From Pseudomonas helleri (GTDB lineage Bacteria; Pseudomonadota; Gammaproteobacteria; Pseudomonadales; Pseudomonadaceae), in assembly GCF_009600315.1 (NCBI RefSeq), contig NZ_WIWC01000037.1:1-51885 (forward strand): 51,885 nt of DNA. Direction: 5' to 3'. A program made the translations under genes and the position numbers. The notes under the pieces were generated by a model. It was not told the DNA's origin. It did not search any database and worked only from the letters and a program-made list of their open reading frames with translations. Position 1 is the first letter of the stretch. Each line of letters begins with the position of its first letter. Shown here one piece after another: positions 1 through 9,108 of the stretch.

Positions 1-74
1 GCTCCACGACCTGGACTCGAACCAGGGACCCAATGATTAACAGTCATTTGCTCTACCAACTGAGCTATCGCGGA
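1..74 (-). tRNA. tRNA-Asn (anticodon GTT), 3' end cut by window edge
   Basis: Read on the minus strand, the sequence folds as a full cloverleaf. The acceptor arm TCCGCGA pairs with TCGTGGA (one G-T pair). The D arm is GCTC/GAGC, the anticodon loop is CTGTTAA, and the T arm is CCTGG-TTCGAGT-CCAGG. The discriminator base is G. Only the first C of the terminal CCA lies inside the window, so the last two bases are missing. The GTT anticodon reads AAC/AAT codons. A sigma-70-type promoter lies about 95 bases upstream. Confidence 0.95.
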
Positions 75-168
75 ACTACATATTTCAATTTACAACATTA
101 CTGCTTTACAACTTTGCAGCACTCTTTGACTTCTTCGTATCGCTACGCTTGCGTCTCTGAGGCGGGCC

Positions 169-196
169 ATTTTACAACCTTTGAAACCCTTGTCAA
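169..196 (-). promoter_or_regulatory. sigma-70 promoter of the tRNA-Asn unit
   Basis: On the minus strand there is a perfect -35 TTGACA (191-196), a 16-base spacer and a -10 TAAAAT (169-174), followed at once by the GC-rich stretch GGCCCGCC. A GC-rich discriminator is characteristic of stringently controlled stable-RNA promoters. It reads toward the tRNA, leaving a 5' leader of roughly 85-90 bases before the mature tRNA. The control by growth rate or ppGpp is inference. Confidence 0.7.
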
Positions 197-329
197 CCCT
201 TATTTTTCGTTAGAAGACAATGATTTAGCTCTTCTAGCGGGCTTGCTGGTTTGGGCCAGTTTGCCGTTACGGGTGACTTACTGCGGGGCGCATCTTACAA
301 GCGTTTTCCTTACAGATCAACACTCTAAG

Positions 330-358
330 AAAAAAAAGGCCTCGCAAGGCGAGGCCTC
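330..358 (-). terminator. intrinsic terminator after clpB
   Basis: On the minus strand, the hairpin GGCCTCGC-CTT-GCGAGGCC is followed by a run of eight T. It lies about 25 bases beyond the clpB stop codon. Confidence 0.88.
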
Positions 359-381
359 TCTTAAAACACCGCCGCAGTGCC

Positions 382-2949
382 TTATGTGAAGACGATTTCG
401 TCGTCTTTCACAGTGGCTACTACCGTGGTGCCCGGCATGAACTGACCCGAAAGAATCAGTTGTGCCAGCGGGTTTTCGATCCAGCGCTGGATCGCACGTT
501 TCAGAGGACGTGCGCCATAAACAGGGTCGTAACCAACTGCAATAAGCTTGTCCAACGCTTCCTGACTCAACTCCAGGCTCAGGTCACGCTCAGCCAGACG
601 ACTACGCAGACGACCCAGCTGAATTTCAGCAATACCCGCAATCTGATCTCGGGCCAGAGGCTCGAAGATCACCACTTCGTCGATCCGGTTCACAAACTCC
701 GGACGGAAGTGCGTGCTGACGGCATCCATCACCGCTGCCCGTTGCGCTTCGCGATCCCCTACCAGTTCCTGGATCTGAGCAGAGCCCAAGTTCGAGGTCA
801 TGACGATCACCGTGTTGCGGAAGTCCACAGTGCGGCCATGACTGTCAGTCAGGCGGCCGTCTTCAAGCACTTGCAGCAACACGTTAAACACATCCGGGTG
901 AGCCTTCTCGACTTCGTCCAGCAGGATCACCGAGTAAGGCTTACGGCGTACCGCTTCAGTCAAGTAGCCGCCTTCTTCGTACCCGACATACCCTGGTGGC
1001 GCACCGATCAGTCGAGCCACAGAGTGTTTCTCCATGAACTCGGACATGTCGATCCGTACCATTGCCTCTTCTGTATCAAAGAGGAACTCGGCCAGTGCCT
1101 TGCACAATTCGGTTTTACCGACACCGGTTGGGCCCAGGAACATGAACGAGCCGCTTGGGCGGTTCGGGTCACTCAGCCCGGCGCGCGAACGGCGTACGGC
1201 GTTGGACACGGCCACCACGGCCTCGTCCTGACCAATCACGCGCTCATGCAGCAAGCTTTCCATCTTCATCAGCTTGTCGCGCTCGCCTTCGAGCATTTTG
1301 GACACAGGGATACCGGTCCACTTCGACACCACTTCAGCAATTTCTTCTTCGGTCACTTTGCTGCGCAGCAATTGATTCTCGGTTTTGCTGCTGTGCTCAT
1401 CGACCATTTGCAGGCTGCGTTCCAGATCGGGAATGATCCCGTACTGCAACTCGGCCATACGGTTCAGGTTGCCGCTACGGCGTGCCACTTCCAGCTCTTG
1501 GCGCGCTTGCTCGATCTTTTGCTGGATCTGGGCAGAACCCTGCACTTCGGCTTTTTCCGAAGTCCAGATTTCTTCCAGGTCAGAATACTCACGCTCATGG
1601 CGTTCGATTTCTTCCTGCAATTTTTCGAGGCGTTTTTTCGCAGCCTCATCCTCTTCTTTCTTCAGCGCCTGAGCCTCAACTTTCAGTTGAATCAGGCGAC
1701 GTTCAAGACGGTCCAGCACTTCTGGCTTGGAGTCGATCTCCATGCGAATACGGCTGGCCGCTTCGTCCATCAGGTCAATCGCCTTGTCAGGCAACTGCCG
1801 GTCGGTGATGTAACGATGGCTCAGTTTTACCGCCGCGATAATCGCGCCATCCGTGATCGCCACTTTGTGGTGAACTTCATAGCGCTCTTTCAAGCCACGC
1901 AAAATCGCGATGGTGTCTTCTTCGCTGGGCTCATCCACCAGTACTTTCTGGAAGCGACGCTCAAGAGCAGCGTCTTTCTCAATGTATTGGCGATACTCGT
2001 TGAGCGTGGTGGCACCGACACAGTGCAGCTCGCCTCGCGCCAGCGCTGGTTTGAGCATATTGCCCGCATCCATTGCGCCTTCGCCTTTACCGGCGCCGAC
2101 CATGACATGCAGTTCGTCAATGAACAGGATGATTTGCCCTTCCTGTTTCGATAGCTCATTGAGTAAAGCTTTCAGACGCTCTTCGAACTCACCGCGGAAC
2201 TTGGCACCCGCAATCAGCGCACCGATGTCCAGCGACAGCAGTCGCTTGCCTTTCAGGCCGTCAGGCACTTCACCATTGATGATGCGTTGGGCCAGACCCT
2301 CAGCAATCGCGGTTTTACCCACACCCGGCTCACCGATCAATACGGGGTTGTTTTTAGTCCGCCGTTGCAAGACTTGAATGGTGCGACGAATTTCATCATC
2401 ACGACCAATCACTGGATCGAGCTTGCCTTCTTCGGCGCGCTTGGTCAGGTCAATGGTGTACTTGTCCAACGCCTGACGCGATTCTTCCGCGTTAGGATCA
2501 TTGACCGCTTCACCCCCACGCAGGTTGTTGATGGCATTTTCCAGGGCTTTCTTGCTCACGCCCTGGCCCAGCAACAACTTGCCCAGCTTGCTGTTTTCGT
2601 CCATCGCAGCCAGCAACACGAGTTCGCTGGTGATGTACTGATCGCCTTTTTGCTGCGCCAGACGATCCGCCTGATTCAACAGACGCGCCAAGTCCTGCGA
2701 CATGTTCACGTCGCCAGTAGGATTCTGGATTTTTGGCAGTTGATCGAGCTCTTTGGTCAGCTCTTTACGCAGGCTGTTTACATCAAAACCGACTTGCATC
2801 AGCAATGGTTTAATCGAGCCGCCTTGCTGTTCCAGCAGCGCCTGCATTAAATGAGCGGGCTCAATGGCTGGATGGTCAAGCCCTACCGCCAGGGATTGAG
2901 CATCGGACAACGCCAATTGTAATTTGCTGGTTAATCTATCTATACGCAT
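382..2949 (-). CDS. clpB: ClpB disaggregase (Hsp100 AAA+ chaperone)
   Basis: This cytosolic hexameric chaperone pulls polypeptides out of aggregates with ATP, together with DnaK/DnaJ/GrpE. The protein is 855 residues, close to the family's usual ~857. Order of parts: N-terminal Clp-repeat domain (about 1-145), first AAA+ module with Walker A GEPGVGKT at 206-213, a long charged coiled-coil middle domain (about 405-525), and a second AAA+ module with GPTGVGKT near residue 605. The ATG is preceded by a strong AAGGAAGG ribosome site. It follows pgeF on the same strand but has its own heat-shock promoter in the 120-base gap. Confidence 0.98.
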   Translation of the reverse strand: MRIDRLTSKLQLALSDAQSLAVGLDHPAIEPAHLMQALLEQQGGSIKPLLMQVGFDVNSLRKELTKELDQLPKIQNPTGDVNMSQDLARLLNQADRLAQQKGDQYITSELVLLAAMDENSKLGKLLLGQGVSKKALENAINNLRGGEAVNDPNAEESRQALDKYTIDLTKRAEEGKLDPVIGRDDEIRRTIQVLQRRTKNNPVLIGEPGVGKTAIAEGLAQRIINGEVPDGLKGKRLLSLDIGALIAGAKFRGEFEERLKALLNELSKQEGQIILFIDELHVMVGAGKGEGAMDAGNMLKPALARGELHCVGATTLNEYRQYIEKDAALERRFQKVLVDEPSEEDTIAILRGLKERYEVHHKVAITDGAIIAAVKLSHRYITDRQLPDKAIDLMDEAASRIRMEIDSKPEVLDRLERRLIQLKVEAQALKKEEDEAAKKRLEKLQEEIERHEREYSDLEEIWTSEKAEVQGSAQIQQKIEQARQELEVARRSGNLNRMAELQYGIIPDLERSLQMVDEHSSKTENQLLRSKVTEEEIAEVVSKWTGIPVSKMLEGERDKLMKMESLLHERVIGQDEAVVAVSNAVRRSRAGLSDPNRPSGSFMFLGPTGVGKTELCKALAEFLFDTEEAMVRIDMSEFMEKHSVARLIGAPPGYVGYEEGGYLTEAVRRKPYSVILLDEVEKAHPDVFNVLLQVLEDGRLTDSHGRTVDFRNTVIVMTSNLGSAQIQELVGDREAQRAAVMDAVSTHFRPEFVNRIDEVVIFEPLARDQIAGIAEIQLGRLRSRLAERDLSLELSQEALDKLIAVGYDPVYGARPLKRAIQRWIENPLAQLILSGQFMPGTTVVATVKDDEIVFT

Positions 2950-3020
2950 TCGTCACCTTCCTTATGAGCAGGCCGGAGGGATGGAAACTCCTGAATGAAG
3001 AAACCTGCCAGATACCATAG

Positions 3021-3049
3021 TAGATGCGGGCGATTACGGAAGTTTCAAG
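3021..3049 (-). promoter_or_regulatory. sigma-32 (RpoH) heat-shock promoter of clpB
   Basis: On the minus strand, CTTGAAA (3043-3049, a perfect RpoH -35) is followed after 12 bases by CCCGCATCTA (3021-3030). This closely resembles the RpoH -10 CCCCATNTA with one extra base. It lies about 70 bases upstream of the clpB ATG, in the short gap after pgeF. This gives clpB heat-inducible transcription independent of rluD-pgeF. Confidence 0.8.
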
Positions 3050-3069
3050 CCAGACACAAATGACGCAGA

Positions 3070-3804
3070 TCAGCTGGACGGTCTTTCGATCCAGACCAGC
3101 GATGCGAAACGGCCAGTACGGGGACTGCGCCGATAGGAGAAAAATCGCGGGTCGGTCACGGTGCAAAAACCGCCACCGTACACGGCTGTGATACCGCAAC
3201 GGGCCAGACGCAAACGCGCCAGCTCATAGATATCCGCCATAAAGCGGCCCGGATTGACGCTCGGTACAAAGGCTGATTCGGCGTGGGGCATGTCTTGTAG
3301 AAAGACATCTCTGACCTCGCTTCCTACCTCAAACGCCTTGGGGCCAATGGCCGGGCCAAGCCAGACTAGCACTTCATGTGGCTCAACATTGAGGCTGCGG
3401 GCGGTGGCTTCAAGTACCCCGGCGGCCAATCCGCGCCAGCCGGCATGCGCGGCAGCGACACGGGTACCCGCCCGCGTGCAGAACAAGGCGGGCAGACAAT
3501 CGGCCGTCATTACCGTACAGGCAATGCCGGGGGTGGAGGTCCAACTGGCGTCAGCCTCCAGCACTTTTTCGGGCGAAGCAGGTACAACGACAACCCCGTG
3601 AACCTGGCTAAGCCAAGCGGGCTGTACGTCAAAAATATGGGTGAGGCGTTGGCGATTGGCAGCAACGGCGAGGGGATCGTCGTCAACATGGTCGCCCAGA
3701 TTGAAGCTGTCGAACGGCGCCAGACTGACGCCGCCCGCACGAGTGGTCACGCAGGCCCTGATGCCTGCCGGCGCTGGCCAGTCAGGAATCAGGAACGTAT
3801 TCAC
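3070..3804 (-). CDS. pgeF: peptidoglycan editing factor / purine nucleoside phosphorylase-like (YfiH family)
   Basis: A 244-residue Cu-oxidase_4 (YfiH/DUF152) family protein. In E. coli, PgeF prevents misincorporation of L-Ser for L-Ala in peptidoglycan precursors. Other members are reported as multi-substrate purine nucleoside phosphorylases. The conserved metal-site residues are visible: His69 in QVHG, Cys103 in TADCLP and His120 in HAGWRG. Its ATG overlaps the rluD stop by four bases (ATGA), so the two are translationally coupled. The rluD-pgeF-clpB order is common in pseudomonads. Confidence 0.93.
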   Translation of the reverse strand: MNTFLIPDWPAPAGIRACVTTRAGGVSLAPFDSFNLGDHVDDDPLAVAANRQRLTHIFDVQPAWLSQVHGVVVVPASPEKVLEADASWTSTPGIACTVMTADCLPALFCTRAGTRVAAAHAGWRGLAAGVLEATARSLNVEPHEVLVWLGPAIGPKAFEVGSEVRDVFLQDMPHAESAFVPSVNPGRFMADIYELARLRLARCGITAVYGGGFCTVTDPRFFSYRRSPRTGRFASLVWIERPSS

Positions 3805-4763
3805 CCGATGAATGCCTCGCGGTCTTGCTTAAGCAGCGTCAACAACCAGACAAAATCGTCCGGCAGTGGCGATTCCCAGCTCATGCGCTTACCGGTCGTC
3901 GGATGATCCAACTCAAGGAAACGCGCATGCAATGCCTGGCGCGGGAAGTTTTTCAACGACTCGACCATTGTCACGTTGGCTGCCGGGGGGATGCGGAAGC
4001 GACCACCGTAGGCAGGATCTCCGACCAACGGGAAATTGATGTGCGACATATGCACGCGAATCTGGTGCGTACGGCCGGTTTCCAGCTTGACCCGCACATG
4101 GGTGTGGGAACGGAAGCGCTCAAGCACACGGTAATGACTCACCGCCTGCTTGCCGCCTTCCATCACCGCCATGCGCTGGCGCTGCTGGCCGTGACGGCCG
4201 ATGGGCGCGTCAATCTTGCCCCCGGCGGTGACGACACCGATAACGATGCACTCGTAGATACGACTGACACTGCGGCTCTGCAACTGGGTAACCAGTTGTG
4301 TCTGCGCCTGAATGGTCTTGGCGACCACCATAAGGCCCGTGGTGTCTTTGTCCAGGCGATGCACGATACCCGCACGTGGCACATTGATAATGTCCGGTAC
4401 GTGATGCAGCAAAGCATTGAGCAAAGTGCCATCGGCATGCCCCGCAGCCGGGTGTACCACCAGACCCGCAGGCTTGTTGATGACCAGGATGTCATCGTCT
4501 TCGTAAACGATGTCCAGGGGGATGTCTTGAGCGACCCACTCACCCTGGGCTTCCTGCTCAGCAGTCAGCTCCAGGATGGCACCACCGTGAACAATGTCAC
4601 GGGGCCGAACAACGGCTCCGTCCACAGTCAGGCGGCCGTCTTTGATCCAGGCGGAAAGGCGCGAGCGCGAGTGCTCAGCGAATAATTGTGCAGCGACTTG
4701 ATCGAGGCGTTGGCCACCCAGTTCGGACGGCACCTCTTCGCGAAGTTGAATTTTCTCGGACAT
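3801..4763 (-). CDS. rluD: 23S rRNA pseudouridine(1911/1915/1917) synthase
   Basis: Modifies helix 69 of 23S rRNA, which is important for subunit association. An S4-type RNA-binding domain occupies about residues 15-75, followed by the RluA-family catalytic domain. The HRLDKDTTGL motif carries the catalytic Asp near residue 138. Two ATGs are possible, at 4769 and 4763. I chose the second because the family N-terminus starts MSEK; the other adds two residues. It overlaps pgeF downstream and is divergent from bamD, with about 150 bases between them for both promoters. Confidence 0.96.
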   Translation of the reverse strand: MSEKIQLREEVPSELGGQRLDQVAAQLFAEHSRSRLSAWIKDGRLTVDGAVVRPRDIVHGGAILELTAEQEAQGEWVAQDIPLDIVYEDDDILVINKPAGLVVHPAAGHADGTLLNALLHHVPDIINVPRAGIVHRLDKDTTGLMVVAKTIQAQTQLVTQLQSRSVSRIYECIVIGVVTAGGKIDAPIGRHGQQRQRMAVMEGGKQAVSHYRVLERFRSHTHVRVKLETGRTHQIRVHMSHINFPLVGDPAYGGRFRIPPAANVTMVESLKNFPRQALHARFLELDHPTTGKRMSWESPLPDDFVWLLTLLKQDREAFIG

Positions 4764-4911
4764 GCTCATCAGGACCGCGCCAAGCCTTTGGTTTCGGCTG
4801 CGCGCTTGTGGTTAAATACGGCGTCTTTTGCCCCGAGGCTTTTCACGGGGCGCTCATCATAACAGGACGGACCCGCCCAAGACAGCGGCCGTCATAGGGA
4901 CGCAAGCCGCC

Positions 4912-5925
4912 ATGCAAGTGAGACACCTGCTGCTGATCGCCATCCTCGCACTGACCGCCGCCTGCTCGTCGACCAAAGAAGTCGTGGACGACAACTTGAG
5001 CGAAGTCGAGCTGTACCAGCAGGCGCAGGCCGACCTGGATAACCACAGCTATACCAGTGCTACCGCCAAGCTGAAGGCTTTAGAGTCGCGCTATCCGTTC
5101 GGACGCTATGCCGATCAGGCTCAGCTCGAACTGATCTACGCCTACTATAAAAACTCCGAACCGGAAGCTGCAAAATCAGCTGCCGAACGGTTTATCCGCC
5201 TGCATCCACAGCATCCGAACGTCGATTATGCCTATTACCTTAAAGGCCTGACCTCGTTCGACCAGGACGTTGGCCTGCTGGCGCGCTTCCTGCCGCTGGA
5301 CATGAGCAAGCGCGATCCGGGTGCAGCACGCGACTCCTATAACGAGTTCGCTCAGCTCACCAGCCGCTTCCCGGACAGCCGCTACGCACCCGACGCCAAG
5401 CAACGCATGATCTACCTGCGTAACCTGCTGGCCGCCTACGAAATTCACGTTGCCGACTACTACCTGACGCGTCAGGCCTATGTAGCCGCGGCTAACCGTG
5501 GACGCTATGTTGTAGAAAACTTCCAGGAAACCCCTTCGGTAGGTGACGGCCTGGCAGTGATGGTTGAGGCTTACCAGCGCATGCACCTCGATGAACTGGC
5601 CAACACCAGCCTCGAAGTGTTGAAAGACAACTACCCGAACCACCCAAGCCTGGTTGACGGTCAGTTTGTGCCTAAGGTGTCCGATTCGGATAACCGCTCG
5701 TGGCTGAGCAAGGCTACATTGGGCCTGATTGAATCGAGCACACCGCTGCCGCCGGGTGAAACCCGCGCCAACCTTGATATTCAGAAGCAATATCAGGATG
5801 CGAAGGATTCGATTCCTGCCGAACTGAAGCCAAAAGACGCTGACGGCAACGTGATCCCTGAGCCGGAAGCGGAAGGCAAAAGCCGTTCGTGGTTGAGCTA
5901 CATGACCTTTGGTCTGTTTGACTGA
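4912..5925 (+). CDS. bamD: outer membrane assembly lipoprotein BamD
   Basis: Essential lipoprotein of the BAM complex that folds beta-barrel proteins into the outer membrane. The 337-residue protein has a lipoprotein signal with lipobox LTAAC and lipidated Cys18. TPR repeats follow across about residues 30-250, for example the segments starting ELYQQAQADL and RYPFGRYADQAQ. Ser at +2 after the Cys fits outer-membrane sorting. The frame is open further upstream, but only the ATG at 4912 gives the signal peptide. The C-terminal ~60 residues are a low-complexity extension ending near FGLFD. An intrinsic terminator follows. Confidence 0.96.
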   Translation: MQVRHLLLIAILALTAACSSTKEVVDDNLSEVELYQQAQADLDNHSYTSATAKLKALESRYPFGRYADQAQLELIYAYYKNSEPEAAKSAAERFIRLHPQHPNVDYAYYLKGLTSFDQDVGLLARFLPLDMSKRDPGAARDSYNEFAQLTSRFPDSRYAPDAKQRMIYLRNLLAAYEIHVADYYLTRQAYVAAANRGRYVVENFQETPSVGDGLAVMVEAYQRMHLDELANTSLEVLKDNYPNHPSLVDGQFVPKVSDSDNRSWLSKATLGLIESSTPLPPGETRANLDIQKQYQDAKDSIPAELKPKDADGNVIPEPEAEGKSRSWLSYMTFGLFD

Positions 5926-5942
5926 TCAATCCGCGCCACAAG

Positions 5943-5970
5943 AAAGAGCCCTTCGGGGCTCTTTTTTTTA
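5943..5970 (+). terminator. intrinsic terminator after bamD
   Basis: The stem AAAGAGCCC / GGGCTCTTT closes on a TTCG tetraloop and runs into a T tract, 18 bases after the bamD stop. Confidence 0.93.
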
Positions 5971-6044
5971 TCTGCGATTTGGCCCTGTGCGCCTGCTGAG
6001 TCCTTGGCTAAACTGACGCATCTTCTTTCTAATAGCGAATAACC

Positions 6045-6266
6045 ATGTTTCGTCTACTGTTGTGGGCTGCACTGATTGCTGTGGGCGTGTGGTGCTGGCG
6101 TAAATACAAAGCGAGTATGGCTGCACCTAAAAAATCGGTTGATCCCGGCGCAATGCCGATGGTGCGTTGTGCCCACTGCGGCGTTCACTTACCCCGTGAT
6201 CGCGCACTGAGCCAGCAGCAAGCGTGGTATTGCACCCAGAGTCACCTTGAGAAAGGCCCGAAATAA
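6045..6266 (+). CDS. small PP0621-family membrane protein with Cys-pair motif
   Basis: A 73-residue protein of a small Pseudomonas family annotated as PP0621-like. It has one N-terminal membrane helix (about residues 2-18), then a basic linker and a cytoplasmic segment with RCAHCGVHLP and a later Cys in WYCTQSH. That pattern looks like a small zinc site (C-x2-C...C/H). It sits alone between the bamD terminator and convergent thiO. Its function is unknown. In P. aeruginosa the pilS-pilR pair occupies this place. Confidence 0.82.
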   Translation: MFRLLLWAALIAVGVWCWRKYKASMAAPKKSVDPGAMPMVRCAHCGVHLPRDRALSQQQAWYCTQSHLEKGPK

Positions 6267-6317
6267 ATTCAAAACCATCGCTACAGCTGCGGCTTCAGGT
6301 ATTGCGCGCGAGGGCGC

Positions 6318-7418
6318 TTAAATCCGCCCCTGCGGGGCATACGGCCGCGGGTCGATGATTGGCTCTCGCCCCAACAGTAGATCGGCAAACAGATGGCAAG
6401 ACGCCGGCGCCAAAACCAGGCCGTTACGGTAATGCCCGCAGTTAAGCCATAACCCTTCAAACCCCGCCACCCTGCCTATATACGGAATACCTTCTGGCGA
6501 ACCCGGCCGCAGTCCGGCCCAATGCGCCACGGGCTGAGCATCTGCCAATGCGGGAATCAACTCAACCGCCGATGCTTTCAAACTTTCAAGGGCGCTTTGA
6601 GTTGGAGTTTTATCAAAGCCTTCATACTCCAGCGTGCTTCCGATCAAGATATGACCATCTCGGCGCGGGATCGCGTAACGTCCTTTTGCCAGTACCATGC
6701 TGGACAATAAGTCGGGCGCGCACTTGTACAAAATCATCTGGCCTTTGACAGGCTCCACTGGCAATTCAAGCCCCAGACTGCTCAGCAACTCGCCACTCCA
6801 GGCACCCGCCGCCAAGACCACCTGGTCACCCCGACGCTCCCCTTGGGCCGTCTTTACGCCCAGAATGTGCTCACCCTTGCGAATAAACCCCTCAACTTCG
6901 CAGTGTTCCTCAATCGTGACATTCGGCATTGCCTGCAACGCAGCCCTTAACGATTTAACCAGTCGCGGATTGCGAACATTGGCGACACCCGCCATATAAA
7001 TAGCGCGCGAATAACCAGCGCCCAACACTGGCACTGCACGTTCAACATCTGAAATATCAACTGTACTCAAGGGCCGCCCTTGGCGCTTTGCCCATGCCAG
7101 CGCTTGAGCTTCATCTTCAAGGTCCAGCCAGTACAAGCCGGTGGTATGCACTTCAGGGTCCAGGCCCGTCTCAGCTAACAAGCGCCGTGCCAACTGGGGG
7201 TAAAAGTCTTGCGACCAATGAGCCAATGCGGTGACCGCAGTGTTATAGCGCCAAGGGTATAGCGGAGAAACAATGCCGCCACCGGCCCATGACGACTCTT
7301 GACCTACACCGCTACGGTCCAGCAATACGACGTGCTCAACCTGAGCCGCCAGATTAAATGCGGTCAGCAGTCCAATAACACCGCCTCCTACTATTACCAC
7401 TCGTTGCTGCTTAGCCAT
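6318..7418 (-). CDS. thiO: glycine oxidase ThiO
   Basis: An FAD-dependent D-amino-acid-oxidase-fold enzyme. ThiO oxidises glycine to iminoglycine/glyoxylate and supplies the thiazole part of thiamine. The 366-residue protein has an N-terminal Rossmann FAD motif GGGVIG at about 11-16 and a C-terminal FAD-binding segment near GLRPGSPEGIPYIG. The ATG at 7418 is preferred over the adjacent TTG. It lies 31 bases after pilE on the same strand, so it may be transcribed with the pilin genes; this arrangement is recalled from other Pseudomonas and says nothing about pilus function. Confidence 0.93.
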   Translation of the reverse strand: MAKQQRVVIVGGGVIGLLTAFNLAAQVEHVVLLDRSGVGQESSWAGGGIVSPLYPWRYNTAVTALAHWSQDFYPQLARRLLAETGLDPEVHTTGLYWLDLEDEAQALAWAKRQGRPLSTVDISDVERAVPVLGAGYSRAIYMAGVANVRNPRLVKSLRAALQAMPNVTIEEHCEVEGFIRKGEHILGVKTAQGERRGDQVVLAAGAWSGELLSSLGLELPVEPVKGQMILYKCAPDLLSSMVLAKGRYAIPRRDGHILIGSTLEYEGFDKTPTQSALESLKASAVELIPALADAQPVAHWAGLRPGSPEGIPYIGRVAGFEGLWLNCGHYRNGLVLAPASCHLFADLLLGREPIIDPRPYAPQGRI

Positions 7419-7449
7419 CAATCCACTCAGCTCACATAAAAAATAAACG

Positions 7450-7851
7450 TTAGTGCCCCCAACACTGCTGCTCTGTCAGGTCCGGAGCGGCTTGGGCAAT
7501 CGTCATCAAACCGGTGTGGGCCAATATGAAGTTGCCGCAGGCATCGTCTTCCATAGAGGCTCCTTCTCGTCGGGTCGCCGTCAACAGGAAGTCGTAATCG
7601 CCTAACGCATGAGTTATCCAGTAATGCTTATTGCCCACACTCAGATTTTCCGCACCTCTGTATACGCCATTTTTCGAGAAAAAACGCTCGAGACTTTGGG
7701 ATTGTTCCCACAACAAAACCACGATTTGCGAGCGGTTAGCACGCGTCACCGAGTCGCTGTAAACCGGATACACGAACGCCCCCAGTAAGCCGACAATAGC
7801 GACCACGACCATGATTTCCATCAAGGTAAACCCTGCTCCATGCTTGCCCAC
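7450..7851 (-). CDS. pilE: minor type IV pilin PilE-like
   Basis: A 133-residue type IV prepilin. The short leader VGKHGAG is cleaved before Phe (+1), with the hallmark Glu at +5 (FTLMEIMVVVAIVGLLG), followed by a hydrophobic helix and a globular head. A C-terminal disulfide-loop Cys pair is visible (DACGN and QQCWGH). I chose the GTG at 7851 because AGGAGAG lies about eight bases upstream and it gives a normal leader; the frame is open further upstream inside pilX. Minor pilins prime pilus assembly at the inner membrane. It is the last pilin of the pilV-W-X-E run. Confidence 0.88.
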   Translation of the reverse strand: MGKHGAGFTLMEIMVVVAIVGLLGAFVYPVYSDSVTRANRSQIVVLLWEQSQSLERFFSKNGVYRGAENLSVGNKHYWITHALGDYDFLLTATRREGASMEDDACGNFILAHTGLMTIAQAAPDLTEQQCWGH

Positions 7852-7862
7852 AACCTGCTCTC

Positions 7863-8405
7863 CTATTGGATTTGACGCCACATCACACGCCTGAAGACAA
7901 GACTCGGGGGCTGCCCGGGTTCTGCACTCACCTGTTGATAACTCACCAATACGCTCTCCAGAACCGTACGTGACAACCCGCGCAACCCGATGCCAGTTAC
8001 CCGATAAAAATGGCCGACAGTGATGCCCGGCAGGTTTGCCGGCATCACACCCTCCCCCAAACTCTGAATGCCAAAAAAGCCATCGGGGGTACGCTCCCAC
8101 ATCACCCGCGACACCGGATCAATACCGGGCGAGTCTTGAGTACGGGCTTCCTGAGGAGGAATGCATTGAACCGCCGAGGCGCACACGACCAAGCGCGACC
8201 ATTGGGCTTGAACATGCGCCTCTCCCCTACGCAATGCGGTTTCTGCGGCTTGCAGTGACTGATGGGCGAAGAAGACGCTGCCAGCGATTTTTTGCTGCTG
8301 CCCCGCGCTGTGCAGGGCTGAAATGCCGAGCAAGCTCAGCATCAGTAAACATGTCAGACAAACCAGTAATGCCATGCCAGCCTGATGGCGTGAAATAGAA
8401 GTCAT
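7863..8405 (-). CDS. pilX: type IV pilus minor pilin PilX-like
   Basis: A 180-residue protein starting MTSISRHQAG followed by a hydrophobic helix (about 11-30), as in the PilX N-terminal family. As in many PilX proteins, the +5 Glu of ordinary pilins is not present (GMALLV). It is encoded between pilW (8-base gap) and pilE (11-base gap). In P. aeruginosa PilX works with PilV, PilW and PilY1 as the pilus priming complex; here pilY1, normally directly after pilX, is missing. The ATG at 8405 was chosen for the leader structure. Confidence 0.82.
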   Translation of the reverse strand: MTSISRHQAGMALLVCLTCLLMLSLLGISALHSAGQQQKIAGSVFFAHQSLQAAETALRRGEAHVQAQWSRLVVCASAVQCIPPQEARTQDSPGIDPVSRVMWERTPDGFFGIQSLGEGVMPANLPGITVGHFYRVTGIGLRGLSRTVLESVLVSYQQVSAEPGQPPSLVFRRVMWRQIQ

Positions 8406-8412
8406 CAGCGGC

Positions 8413-9108
8413 CTAACCCAACCGATTACGCAGCGCGACAACGAGGTGGTAGACCTGATCTTTGACCTGCAATCCCGGATCTCGCAGGGCAAGAGTAAGG
8501 CGCACACTGCGAATAGTGCTCAAACGAGTTGGGTTGGTCTCATAACGTTGAACAGACTGATCACTGCCTGAACCGGAAACACCGAAGCTCATATCGAATG
8601 CGCTGACGTTATCCAGCAGTACTGCTTTATTCGCCCCAACTTTTAGCTGACTGCCTTCGAACCAATAAAAATTTTTACGCACCGCAAAAGCAGTCTCTCC
8701 GGGCGCCAAAACAGCCCGCGATCCCGGATAGGACTGTGCATAACTTTTACAGTCCGAGACCACTGTCCAATCGGGTTGTGAAGAGCGCAACCCGACATCC
8801 GCACTGATCAATGTCAGCGATCGCGAGCTTGCTGAGCCTTGCCAGGTGATGGGTATTTGAAACGCAGACGGTGCATCGATAATGTGCTCAGTGGCCAGAC
8901 AACCAAACATGCCGGTCATGCGGATTTCCTGAGCGATTTTGCTCAAGACAAAACGCGCATCCTGCTGCGCTATTGCCGCAGCGTGCTGGGCTAGATAGGT
9001 ATGCCGGGCACTCAAAAACATCTGAGTCACCGCTAAAACAACGAGCATTCCCAATGCCAGTGCGACCATTAATTCAATCAGTCCAAACCCTGCATGACGC
9101 AATTTCAT
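8413..9108 (-). CDS. pilW: type IV pilus minor pilin PilW-like
   Basis: A 231-residue prepilin with leader MKLRHAG, then FGLIELMVALALGML carrying Glu at +5 and a hydrophobic helix. The size and a second conserved block (RFVLSKIAQEIRMTGMFGC) match PilW. Its start overlaps the pilV stop in an ATGA, indicating coupled translation. Predicted to sit in the inner membrane and be processed by PilD (not in this window). Confidence 0.88.
   Translation of the reverse strand: MKLRHAGFGLIELMVALALGMLVVLAVTQMFLSARHTYLAQHAAAIAQQDARFVLSKIAQEIRMTGMFGCLATEHIIDAPSAFQIPITWQGSASSRSLTLISADVGLRSSQPDWTVVSDCKSYAQSYPGSRAVLAPGETAFAVRKNFYWFEGSQLKVGANKAVLLDNVSAFDMSFGVSGSGSDQSVQRYETNPTRLSTIRSVRLTLALRDPGLQVKDQVYHLVVALRNRLG

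Noticed and set aside
460..2154. 564-codon open frame antisense to clpB
   Set aside because: It mirrors the codon pattern of clpB, has no ribosome site, and its translation is Gln/His/Phe-rich nonsense. The same applies to the long antisense frames over ileS (12194-15085), obgE (20203-21498) and ettA (39000-41204).
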